A stretch of 64,000 nt of DNA, taken from JAICYJ01 sp038212095. GTDB taxonomy: Bacteria > Actinomycetota > Thermoleophilia > Gaiellales > JAICJC01. The position numbers and the translations under genes are program-made. The stretch is from assembly GCA_038212095.1 (NCBI GenBank), contig JBBQUW010000004.1, positions 83,069 through 147,068 on the forward strand. The letters run 5' to 3'. Shown piece after piece: positions 1-7,206 of the stretch. The number at the start of each line of letters is the position of its first letter. Position 1 is the first letter of the stretch. The notes below the pieces were generated by a model that was given only the letters and a program-made list of their open reading frames with translations, had not been told where the DNA came from and searched no databases.

Positions 1-246
1 ATCGACGCGCATCCGCATCTGACCGCCATCGTCAACGGCGACCCGAAGGTGCGAGTGTCCATACTGCGCCTCGACCTGGCCAAGGCGTCGATCTCCGAGC
101 CGCTGCCCTACGTCCGAGTCGGAAACGTCGGCGCCTACCTCAACTCGACTGCCGCCGGCGCACTGAACAGCGCCCTGGGCGTGTCGTTCTTCGCACCAGG
201 CATCAAGCTGGGCACGGCGACCGTCAACGCGCACATCGCCGGGTAA
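1..246 (+). CDS. C-terminal end of an unidentified protein (5' end outside window)
   Basis: The frame is open from the first base of the window and closes with TAA after about 81 codons, so this is the tail of a gene that starts upstream. The visible part alternates short hydrophobic and Ser/Thr/Gly/Ala-rich stretches and ends in a glycine. I recognise no motif. It lies 68 bases upstream of folE on the same strand, so the two could be co-transcribed. High-GC third positions in this frame support real coding. The family cannot be named from this fragment. Confidence 0.5.
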   Translation: MDAHPHLTAIVNGDPKVRVSILRLDLAKASISEPLPYVRVGNVGAYLNSTAAGALNSALGVSFFAPGIKLGTATVNAHIAG

Positions 247-314
247 ATCCACGCACGACGGGTGTCTGCGGGCGAGACCGCTCGCAGACACCCGCCCGAC
301 CAACAGGAGGCGAC

Positions 315-920
315 ATGAACACAAGTCCCGCGTCCACGGGCATCAGCCCTGTCACCTGGCTGCGACCGGCCGTTGACGTCGCCGCGGCCGAGAACGCGGC
401 TCGAAGCCTGCTCCACGCCATTGGTGCTGACATCACCGACGAGTCGCTCGCAGACACCCCCGGGCGGGTGGCGCGGATGTACGCAGAGATGCTCACTCCG
501 GAGCCGTTCGACGTCACCACCTTTCCAAACGATGAGGGCTACGACGAGCTCGTGATCGCGCGCAACATCCCGTTCCACTCCCTGTGCGAACACCACCTGC
601 TGCCATTTCACGGTGTCGCCCACGTCGCCTATCTCCCCGGCGATCGGATCCTCGGACTCTCCAAGCTGGCCCGCGTCGTCGACCTGTTCGCGGCACGATT
701 GCAGGTTCAGGAACGGCTCACCCGGCAGGTGTCGAGCTGGCTGCAGGAGCATGTCGAGCCGCGCGGTGTCGGGGTCGTGCTCGAGGCCGAGCATCTCTGC
801 ATGAGCCTGCGCGGCGTCTCCAAGCCCGGCGTGACAACCGTCACCTCGGCGCTGCACGGCCTGATCCGTACCGATCCGCGCACCCGAGACGAGTTCCTCG
901 CGCTGGCCGGGAGACGCTGA
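315..920 (+). CDS. folE: GTP cyclohydrolase I (FolE type)
   Basis: This enzyme converts GTP to 7,8-dihydroneopterin triphosphate, the first step of tetrahydrofolate (and biopterin-type) synthesis in the cytoplasm. The 201-residue product carries the type I zinc-site motif CEHHLLPF at residues 91-98. Cys91, His94 and Cys162 have the same 3- and 71-residue spacing as the zinc ligands of the E. coli enzyme. The C-terminal half has the LSKLARVV and TSALHGL blocks typical of the family. The ATG is preceded by a strong AGGAGG site 5 bases upstream, which fixes the start. No other folate genes are adjacent. Confidence 0.96.
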   Translation: MNTSPASTGISPVTWLRPAVDVAAAENAARSLLHAIGADITDESLADTPGRVARMYAEMLTPEPFDVTTFPNDEGYDELVIARNIPFHSLCEHHLLPFHGVAHVAYLPGDRILGLSKLARVVDLFAARLQVQERLTRQVSSWLQEHVEPRGVGVVLEAEHLCMSLRGVSKPGVTTVTSALHGLIRTDPRTRDEFLALAGRR

Positions 921-1047
921 GTGGCCGAGACGACGCCCGCGGTGTTTCGATCGGCGGTGCGCAACGTGCCGCTGAACGTCATCGCACCGCCGAGCCGACG
1001 CGATCAGAACACGGCACAACACATCCCACCAACACCAGGAGCTGATC

Positions 1048-1239
1048 ATGCACAGACACACCCTCCGCCTGCGCGCTGCGGCCGCGATCCTCGCGGCCGC
1101 TGTGGGCGCGTTCATCCTTTCGGTCAGCCTGTGGTTTTCAGGCAACCACGACCAGGGCATCTTTGTCGGCCTCTGGGTGCCGTCGATTCTCTCGTTCGGC
1201 ACCGTCGCGTTGCAGATCAGCGGTGGTCGGCATGAGTAA
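1048..1239 (+). CDS. small membrane protein, 63 aa
   Basis: The short product has a basic N-terminus, one clear hydrophobic helix at about residues 10-30 and a second hydrophobic stretch at about residues 38-58. It is therefore probably a two-pass inner-membrane protein. AGGAG lies 7 bases upstream of the ATG. The stop overlaps the start of the next small gene by 8 bases (ATGAGTAA), which indicates translational coupling. I do not recognise a family. The coupled pair could be a small membrane complex; that is inference. Confidence 0.6.
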   Translation: MHRHTLRLRAAAAILAAAVGAFILSVSLWFSGNHDQGIFVGLWVPSILSFGTVALQISGGRHE

Positions 1240-1384
1240 CCTTGCCCTGTTCATCACCGGTGTGGTCGCGACGACTCCCGCCGCCGCGGGCGTGTACGTG
1301 CTGATTCGCGCGGCGATCGCCGACGGACGCGAGAACGACAGGATCCATGCCGAAATCGCGCTCCACGAACGGGCGGGCCGTTAA
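1232..1384 (+). CDS. small membrane protein, 50 aa, coupled to the preceding gene
   Basis: The ATG at 1232 lies inside the end of the preceding 63-aa gene (8-base overlap). An upstream GTG in the same frame would only read through the neighbour in the wrong frame, so ATG is the natural start. Residues about 4-28 form a hydrophobic helix and the tail is charged (DGRENDRIHAEIA). No known family is recognised. The overlap and matching topology suggest it works with its neighbour. Confidence 0.55.
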   Translation: MSNLALFITGVVATTPAAAGVYVLIRAAIADGRENDRIHAEIALHERAGR

Positions 1385-1428
1385 CCGCGGCAGCGCACTC
1401 GGCACCTTTCCCGGTCATCTAGGGTTTC

Positions 1429-1767
1429 GTGGTGTCCTTTGACCAACAGCTTGCCGCCCGCATCCGAGCGCTCGTCGCGAAGGAGGCCGGACTGTCCGAG
1501 AGGCGCATGTTCGGCGGGCTGGCATTCCTGATCGACGGCAACATGGCGGTGAGCGCGAGCGGCGGAGGCGGGATGCTGCTGCGCGTCCCACCAAAGCAGA
1601 CCGGTGACCTGGCAGAGTTGCCGCACGCCGAGCGGTTCGCGATGCGTGGCCGGGAGATGGACGGCTGGCTGCGTGTCGACCTCGACGGAGTGCGAAGCGA
1701 CGACGCACTGGAGCGGTGGGTGGCGATCGGGGTGGCCTACGCTCGCGCGCTGCCACCCAAGCCGTAG
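1429..1767 (+). CDS. TfoX N-terminal domain family protein
   Basis: The 112-residue protein matches the stand-alone TfoX N-terminal domain family. It has an N-terminal helix (QQLAARIRALV), then the signature block RRMFGGLAFLIDGNMA at about residues 25-40, then a beta-rich region ending in ALERWVAIGVAYA. In gamma-proteobacteria TfoX regulates competence, but these short stand-alone proteins in actinobacteria have no firm function and should not be called competence regulators. Two GTG codons (1429 and 1432) could each be the start. The second gives the more usual MSFDQQL beginning. No strong ribosome-binding site is visible. Confidence 0.8.
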   Translation: MVSFDQQLAARIRALVAKEAGLSERRMFGGLAFLIDGNMAVSASGGGGMLLRVPPKQTGDLAELPHAERFAMRGREMDGWLRVDLDGVRSDDALERWVAIGVAYARALPPKP

Positions 1768-1894
1768 CGCAGAGTATGGATCCAAACCCGTCACGTTCGA
1801 ATCCGTACTACAGTTCGTTGCGACGCCGAGCCCGTGGGTGGACGCTCGCGGCGGAGTCGACCACAATACGCTGGGTCCACAGAGGAGGAAGACG

Positions 1895-2575
1895 ATGAGC
1901 TTGCAACTGGGCGCGATCGCGCCGGACTTCGAGGCCGAGACCACGGAGGGGACGATCCACTTCCACGACTGGGTCGGCGACTCGTGGGCGGTGCTGTTCT
2001 CGCATCCCAAGGACTTCACGCCGATCTGCACAACCGAGCTCGGCTACATGGCCAAGATCAAGCCCGAGTTCGACCGTCGCAACGTCAAGATCATCGGCCT
2101 CTCGGTCGATCCCATCGACAAGCACGAGCAGTGGGCCCGCGACATCGAGGAGACGCAGGGCCACGCGCCCAACTACCCGATGATCGGCGATGCCGACTTC
2201 AACGTCTCGAAGCTGTACGGGATGCTCGGCTCCGACGTCTCGGGTGACCCCGCTGACCGCACGGCGGCTGACAACCAGACGGTGCGAAACGTCTTCGTGA
2301 TCGGGCCGGACAAGAAGGTCAAGCTGGTGCTGGTCTATCCCATGACGACCGGGCGTAACTTCGACGAGGTGCTGCGGGTGATCGACTCGCTGCAGCTGAC
2401 CGCCCAACACAAGGTATCGACCCCGGTCAACTGGAAGCCCGGCGAGGACGTCGTGATCGCCGGCTCGGTGTCCGACGACGAGGCTCGCCAGACGTATCCG
2501 GAGGGCTGGGTCTCGCCCAAGCCGTACATCCGGATCGTGCCCGCCCCGGACAGGACGCCCGCCCACACCAGCTGA
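1895..2575 (+). CDS. 1-Cys peroxiredoxin (Prdx6/AhpC-TSA type)
   Basis: This cytosolic peroxidase reduces H2O2 and alkyl or lipid hydroperoxides. The 226-residue product has the peroxidatic site HPKDFTPICTTE with Cys45. Its long C-terminal domain (KVSTPVNWKPGEDV, then a PYIRIVPAP tail) is characteristic of 1-Cys peroxiredoxins and absent from the shorter 2-Cys enzymes. No resolving cysteine is evident in the C-terminal part. AGGAGGA sits 6 bases before the ATG. An in-frame start further upstream would overlap the TfoX-like gene and is not needed. A strong inverted repeat follows the stop. Confidence 0.95.
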   Translation: MSLQLGAIAPDFEAETTEGTIHFHDWVGDSWAVLFSHPKDFTPICTTELGYMAKIKPEFDRRNVKIIGLSVDPIDKHEQWARDIEETQGHAPNYPMIGDADFNVSKLYGMLGSDVSGDPADRTAADNQTVRNVFVIGPDKKVKLVLVYPMTTGRNFDEVLRVIDSLQLTAQHKVSTPVNWKPGEDVVIAGSVSDDEARQTYPEGWVSPKPYIRIVPAPDRTPAHTS

Positions 2576-2580
2576 ACGGC

Positions 2581-2628
2581 CGGATGGCCGTGGGGCCCCC
2601 GCAGCGGCGTCGATCCCACGGCCATCCG
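2581..2628. terminator. bidirectional terminator hairpin
   Basis: A perfect 14-bp inverted repeat (CGGATGGCCGTGGG / CCCACGGCCATCCG) with a 20-base loop begins 6 bases after the peroxiredoxin stop and ends 38 bases before the stop of the convergent exporter gene. There is no long T run, as is common for actinobacterial hairpins. Its position between converging genes supports a terminator serving both. Confidence 0.75.
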
Positions 2629-2665
2629 TTCGCCTCTTCAGTGACAGGTCGCCTCGGCGAGTCCC

Positions 2666-4150
2666 TCACACCGCCACAGGGCTCTCTTGCTGCTGCTCGC
2701 CCGCGGCCTGCTGCGGCGCCGAGACGCTCGTGCGGAGAAGGGTGCCGCCGATCACCGCCGCCACCGCCGCGAACACCGCTCCCACGGCCAGTGCCGCGTG
2801 GTAGCCGCCGTTCAGCGCCACCAGGGCGTCGTGTCCGGACGCGCGCAGGCTGTCGCTGCGCGACGAGGCCAGGCTGGCCAGCACCGCCAGGCCGAGCGCG
2901 CCGCCCATCATGAACGCGGTGTTGACGACGCCGGAGGCCAGTCCCGACTGGTGTGGCTTGACGTCGCTCATGGCCGCCAGCAACACCGGGTTGAAGGCGG
3001 TGCCTGCGCCGATGCCGAGCAGCACCATGCTCGGCAGCACGTCGACCAGGTAGTGGCCGTCGACCGGCGCCCGCGCCAGCAGCGCCAGACCTGCGGCCGC
3101 CAGCAGCAGCCCGGCGGTCAGTGGCCGCCGGATACCGAAGCGCATCACCAGCCTGGCGGAGACGCCGATCGAGAGGCCACCCATGATCAGGTTGGCGGGC
3201 AGGAAGGCCAGCCCAACCTTGAGCGGCGTGTATCCCAGCACCAGCTGCAGGTACAGCGCCGACATGAAGAACCAGGCGAACATCGCCGCCGCCCACAGTA
3301 CCCCCACCACGTTCGCGAATGCCAGGTTGCGCGAGCGAAACAGCCCCAACGGCATCAACGGGTCGGGCACCCGCGACTCGACGGCCAGAAATAGTGCCAG
3401 CACCGCCACCGCGCCGGCCAGTTCGCCCAGCGTCCGGGCAGACGCCCAGCCCTCCTGGTTGCCGTTCACGATCGCGTAGACGGCGAGCATCAGCGCGGAC
3501 GTCACGGTAACGGCGCCGGCCACATCCAGCCGGCCGCCGGTCTCGCGCCGCCCGCCCGGCAGCAGCCGCAACGAGAGCGCGCAGACGGCGATGCCGATCG
3601 GCAGGTTGACCAGGAAGATCCAGTGCCAGTCGAGCCGGTCGGTCAGCACCCCTCCAAGCAGCACGCCGATGCTGCCCCCGCCCGACGCCACGAAACCGAA
3701 CACGCCCATCGCCTTGGCCCGTTCGGCTGGCTCGGTGAAGAGCGTCATCATCAGTGACAGCGCCACCGCCGACGCCACCGCGCCGCCCAGCCCCTGCACG
3801 GCGCGGGCGGCCAGCAGCAGAGTCTGGCCCGTCGCCAGCCCGCAGGCCAGCGAGGCCACGGTGAACAGCGTGATGCCCGACACGAAGAGCCGCCTGTTGC
3901 CGTACAGGTCACCCAGCCGTCCGCCGAGCAGCAGGAAGCCGCCGAACGTGAGCATGTATGCGTTCACGACCCAGGCCAGCGACGTCTCCGAGAAGCCGAG
4001 GTCGGCCCGGATCGACGGCAACGCGACGTTCACGATCGTCGAGTCGAGCACGATCATCAGGGTGCCCATGCAGAGCACGATCAGCGCCATCCAGCGCGTG
4101 CGATTATCGTCGATCAGTTCCGCTGCCGTCTCGGGGCGATGCTCGCTCAT
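2666..4150 (-). CDS. MFS drug exporter, DHA2 (14-TM, EmrB/QacA-like) family
   Basis: This is an inner-membrane proton-driven multidrug or antibiotic exporter of 494 residues. The first helix ends in LDSTIVNVALPSI, the hallmark of the DHA2 (EmrB/QacA) family. It is followed by a GRLGDLYGNRR loop (motif A) and about 14 hydrophobic segments in all. The start was set at the ATG at 4150, preceded by AAAGAGG. A longer frame to 4360 would run into the divergent sigma gene and lacks coding character. A divergently transcribed ECF sigma factor begins 117 bases away and could regulate it. The substrate cannot be predicted. Confidence 0.92.
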   Translation of the reverse strand: MSEHRPETAAELIDDNRTRWMALIVLCMGTLMIVLDSTIVNVALPSIRADLGFSETSLAWVVNAYMLTFGGFLLLGGRLGDLYGNRRLFVSGITLFTVASLACGLATGQTLLLAARAVQGLGGAVASAVALSLMMTLFTEPAERAKAMGVFGFVASGGGSIGVLLGGVLTDRLDWHWIFLVNLPIGIAVCALSLRLLPGGRRETGGRLDVAGAVTVTSALMLAVYAIVNGNQEGWASARTLGELAGAVAVLALFLAVESRVPDPLMPLGLFRSRNLAFANVVGVLWAAAMFAWFFMSALYLQLVLGYTPLKVGLAFLPANLIMGGLSIGVSARLVMRFGIRRPLTAGLLLAAAGLALLARAPVDGHYLVDVLPSMVLLGIGAGTAFNPVLLAAMSDVKPHQSGLASGVVNTAFMMGGALGLAVLASLASSRSDSLRASGHDALVALNGGYHAALAVGAVFAAVAAVIGGTLLRTSVSAPQQAAGEQQQESPVAV

Positions 4151-4267
4151 GGTCGCCTCTTTCGTGGTCGGGTGTGTCGTGGGTAGACCGGCGGCGGCAG
4201 CAGAACTCATCGCCGTCCCTGGCCGGGTGCCATCGATTTGGCGCCGGGCGTCGTCTACCATGGTGCC

Positions 4268-5293
4268 ATGGAATCGTCGCTGAGGACGGACGAGGCTAGC
4301 ACTGCGGGGGCAGACGTCGCGCGGGTGGGCGAGGTGCCGCAGCTGGTGCTTGAGCCCCATCGCGTCGCGCTGACCGGCTACTGCTACCGCATGCTCGGCT
4401 CGTCGTTCGACGCCGAGGACGCCGTTCAGGAGACGTTCGTGCGCGCCTGGCGGAGCTACCAGCGCTTCGAGGGACGCTCCTCGCTTCGCTCATGGCTCTA
4501 CCGGATCGCCACCAACGTCTGCCTCGACATGCTCGATGGCCGCAAGCGACGGGCTCGGCCGATCGACCTCGGCCCGGCCACCGAGTTCTCGCCGCAGGCA
4601 CCGCTACCGGCTCCCGTCACCGAGTCGCTCTGGATCGAGCCGGCCCCCGATGGCCGGGTGCTGCAGGCCGGGGGCGATCCCGCCGAGCTGGCCGAGCAGC
4701 GCGAGACGATCCGGCTCGCGTTCGTGGCCGCGCTGCAACACCTGCCGCCACGGCAGCGTGCAGTGCTGATCCTTCGCGACGTGCTGCGCTGGAAGGCGTC
4801 CGAGGTGGCTGAGTTGCTCGAGTCGAGCGTCGCGTCGGTAAACAGCGCGCTGCAGCGCGCGAGGGCAGCGATCGCCGACCGCGCGCCCGAGCCGGGCGAT
4901 CAGCTCGAGCCGCTGGACGATGAGCAGCGCGCGCTGCTCGCCCGCTACGTCGATGCCTTCGAACGCTACGACCTCGACTCGCTGACCGCCCTGCTGCACG
5001 AGGAGGCGGTGCAGTCGATGCCGCCCTACGAGATGTGGCTGCGAGGCCGAGAGAACATCCTGCGCTGGTGGTTTGGCCCCGGCATCGGCTGTCGTGGCTC
5101 CCGGTTGGTGCCGACCGTGGCCAACGGGCTACCCGCCTTCGGCCAGTATCGGCCCAGCGGCCCCGGCGGAAGCTTCGAGCCGTGGGCGCTGCAGGTGCTC
5201 GAGCTGTCAGACGGCAAGCTGGTCGGCTTCACGGCTTTCCTTGACACCGAGCGCCTGTTCCCGCTGTTCGGGCTATCCACCACGGCTCCCTAG
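4268..5293 (+). CDS. ECF sigma factor with C-terminal SnoaL-like domain (SigG / TIGR02960-like)
   Basis: The 341-residue protein has a sigma-2 region (GYCYRMLGSSFDAEDAVQ, FVRAWRSYQRFEG), a sigma-4 helix-turn-helix (LPPRQRAVLILRDV, then ASVNSALQRARA), and a long C-terminal extension of about 130 residues. The extension (YVDAFERYDLDSLTALL through GFTAFLD) resembles the NTF2/SnoaL fold. Such extensions replace a separate anti-sigma factor in the SigG/SigJ-like ECF groups. ATG 4268 has no Shine-Dalgarno but has TACCAT six bases upstream, so the mRNA may be leaderless. It is divergent from a drug exporter. Its amber stop shares CTAG with the convergent STAS gene. Confidence 0.88.
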   Translation: MESSLRTDEASTAGADVARVGEVPQLVLEPHRVALTGYCYRMLGSSFDAEDAVQETFVRAWRSYQRFEGRSSLRSWLYRIATNVCLDMLDGRKRRARPIDLGPATEFSPQAPLPAPVTESLWIEPAPDGRVLQAGGDPAELAEQRETIRLAFVAALQHLPPRQRAVLILRDVLRWKASEVAELLESSVASVNSALQRARAAIADRAPEPGDQLEPLDDEQRALLARYVDAFERYDLDSLTALLHEEAVQSMPPYEMWLRGRENILRWWFGPGIGCRGSRLVPTVANGLPAFGQYRPSGPGGSFEPWALQVLELSDGKLVGFTAFLDTERLFPLFGLSTTAP

Positions 5294-5574
5294 ACCCGCT
5301 CGGCCACCGCCTGGGCGGCGGGCGGCAGCACGGCGTCCAGGCCGCATAGCTCGAGCAGGCGCCGCAGCTCGGTCGAGGGATGTTGCAGCACGATCCGGCC
5401 GCCGTGGCGGTGCGCGGCCAGCTGCAGGCGGGCCAGGCCGTCGACGGCCGTCGCGTCGGCCCGCCGCAGTGCGGCGACGTCGCAGATCAGCTCACCTCCG
5501 CGCCGCTCGAGCAGGCTGCCGAGCTGGGCGCACAGCGCCGTCACGTCCGCTCGCGAGATGGCATCCACCACCAC
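5290..5574 (-). CDS. STAS-domain protein (anti-sigma-antagonist-like)
   Basis: This small STAS protein has the pattern DVAALRRADATAVDGLARL, then HRHGGRIVLQHPS, then LLELCGLDAVL, matching the strand-helix order of the fold. The usual phosphorylatable Ser after Asp is replaced (ADATAVD has Thr), so partner-switch regulation is uncertain. The first usable start is GTG 5574. However, the same frame is open for 30 more codons up to the stop of the PhyH gene and includes a plausible first strand (SAIVVVDAIS), so the N-terminus is uncertain. It lies directly downstream of PhyH on the same strand and overlaps the stop of the convergent sigma gene. Confidence 0.7.
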   Translation of the reverse strand: MVVDAISRADVTALCAQLGSLLERRGGELICDVAALRRADATAVDGLARLQLAAHRHGGRIVLQHPSTELRRLLELCGLDAVLPPAAQAVAERV

Positions 5575-5664
5575 GATCGCGGAATTCGGCTGGGATCGCC
5601 CTGGTTGGGAAACGGTCGGCCTTTCGTAGGCTTCACCATCTCTGACCGCCGCGGCGGCGGATTC

Positions 5665-6480
5665 TCATCGCTCCCCCGCGGCGCTCCAAAGCACGGGAAA
5701 CAGCGGGTGGTTCATCGGCACGCCGGCCGGCAGCTGGTCGGCGAGGCCGGGGAACTCCGGCGAGGTGCGCCACGCTCGCGGTGCGTGGACGACGTCGTCG
5801 CCGAGGAAGCGGATCGAGAAGGCACGGCGGCGCCGGTCGCCCTCGACCGGACCGGCGGCATGCAGCGTGAGCATGTGGAAGAACACGCCGTCACCAGGCT
5901 CGAGCTCCCAGCCGACGATGCGATGAGCCGCACGGTCGCCGTCGATATCGGGCAGCTCCTCGAGCGTGCCGGCCGGAAACCAGCGGGCCTGGTTGTCCAT
6001 GAACGTGCGCGGCATCAGCCACGGCCCGCGGTGCGAGCCGGCGACGAATTCCAGCGTGGCGGTGCGCGATACCGCGTCGACCGGCATCCACAGGCTGCAG
6101 GTCTGGCCGCCGTCGATGTTGTAGTACGGCTGGTCTTGGTGCCACGGGGTCGGCTGGCGGGTGCCCGGCTCCTTGACCAGCATGTGGTCGTGGTACAGCC
6201 TGACCGCCGTGCTGCCCATCAGCCGGCCGGCGATCTCGGCGGCGGGCGAGTCGCGGATGAAGGCGCCGTACTCGTCCACGTCCTGCCAGTTGCAGAAGTC
6301 CTCCACGAAGCGGCCGCGGTCGTCGTCTCGACTGGCAACGAGCGCGCGCGGGCTGGGGTGCGCCAGGTTGCGCTCGATGCCGCGCTCCACCAGCGCCACC
6401 TGCTGGGGCGTGAAGGCGCCGCGCAGGCAGACGGCGCCATCGCGGCGGAAGCTCTCGATCTGCTCGGCGGTCACGATCAT
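5665..6480 (-). CDS. phytanoyl-CoA dioxygenase (PhyH) family protein
   Basis: This is a probable Fe(II)/2-oxoglutarate-dependent oxygenase of 271 residues. The iron-binding facial triad is visible as His114-x-Asp116 in TPWHQDQPYYN and His207 in TLHAAG, and an Arg about 12 residues later (RAFSIRF) would bind 2-oxoglutarate. Bacterial PhyH proteins hydroxylate varied small molecules and lipids, so the substrate is unknown. The ATG at 6480 gives the natural N-terminus (VTAEQIESFRRDGAV). The frame upstream to 6594 overlaps the divergent membrane gene. The STAS gene follows in the same frame. Confidence 0.88.
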   Translation of the reverse strand: MIVTAEQIESFRRDGAVCLRGAFTPQQVALVERGIERNLAHPSPRALVASRDDDRGRFVEDFCNWQDVDEYGAFIRDSPAAEIAGRLMGSTAVRLYHDHMLVKEPGTRQPTPWHQDQPYYNIDGGQTCSLWMPVDAVSRTATLEFVAGSHRGPWLMPRTFMDNQARWFPAGTLEELPDIDGDRAAHRIVGWELEPGDGVFFHMLTLHAAGPVEGDRRRRAFSIRFLGDDVVHAPRAWRTSPEFPGLADQLPAGVPMNHPLFPVLWSAAGER

Positions 6481-6564
6481 CGCGCGCAGTCTAGGACACC
6501 GCGGAAAACGGCAGCCAGGCCGCCTGCCTCCCATCACCGGCTGGGCGTGGTACTCCTTCATCCG

Positions 6565-7197
6565 ATGACCGACGCGATCTTTGCACCGGCGCATTCACGC
6601 TGGTTGGCCTCGCCGCGACGGCTGCTGCGGCTGACTGCCGGGCTATGGCTGTTTGGCACCGGCGAGGCGCTCCTGATCGCATCCGGTCTGGGCAACTCGC
6701 CGTGGACGGTGCTGTCGGAGGGCGTCTCGCGCCAGACTCCGCTCTCGATCGGCCAGGCGACGATCGCGATCAGCTTCGCCGCGCTGCTGCTGTGGATCCC
6801 CCTCCGGCAGCGGCCTGGCATCGGCACGGTCGCGAACGCGATCGTGATCGGCTTCGCGATCGACGTGATGCTGTCTGTGATCGGCCGTCACCACTCGACA
6901 GCCACAGAGATCGTCTGCATGCTGGCGGGCGTACCTGTGGTCGCCGTCGGCAGCGCTCTCTACCTGGGCTCGTACCTGGCCCCGGGGCCGCGGGATGGAC
7001 TGATGACGGGGCTGCACCGGCGCAGCGGCCGACCGATCGCCGCGATTCGGGCCACCCTGGAGGTGGCTGCGGCGGGCGCCGGACTCGCGCTGGGAGGCAC
7101 CTTCGGCATCGGCACGATCTGGTTCGCGCTCGCTATCGGGCCGGCCGTTGCGCTCGCGCTGCGCGTGGTCGGCGCGCGCGACCTGCACGCGCTCTGA
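6565..7197 (+). CDS. YczE/YitT-type integral membrane protein
   Basis: The 210-residue protein has about five hydrophobic segments. The pattern RLTAGLWLFGTGEALLIASGLGNSPWTVLSEGV near the N-terminus (only part is diagnostic: GLGNSPWTVL) is typical of the YczE-like family (COG2364), as is YLAPGPRDGLMTGL in the fourth segment. Biochemical function is unknown in the family. The ATG at 6565 has no clear Shine-Dalgarno. It is divergent from PhyH (84-base gap) and nearly abuts the convergent icd stop. Confidence 0.8.
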   Translation: MTDAIFAPAHSRWLASPRRLLRLTAGLWLFGTGEALLIASGLGNSPWTVLSEGVSRQTPLSIGQATIAISFAALLLWIPLRQRPGIGTVANAIVIGFAIDVMLSVIGRHHSTATEIVCMLAGVPVVAVGSALYLGSYLAPGPRDGLMTGLHRRSGRPIAAIRATLEVAAAGAGLALGGTFGIGTIWFALAIGPAVALALRVVGARDLHAL

Positions 7198-7206
7198 CCG
7201 CTCGGA

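Noticed and set aside
135..1202. 355-aa minus-strand open frame over folE
   Set aside because: Antisense shadow of folE and the small membrane gene. Product is Arg/His/Gly-rich without family features, as expected from high-GC codon complement.
921..1235. 104-aa plus-strand frame starting at GTG right after the folE stop
   Set aside because: Most of it overlaps the well-supported 63-aa membrane gene in another frame, and its second half has shadow composition. Only the first 40 codons lie in free DNA, with no ribosome-binding site.
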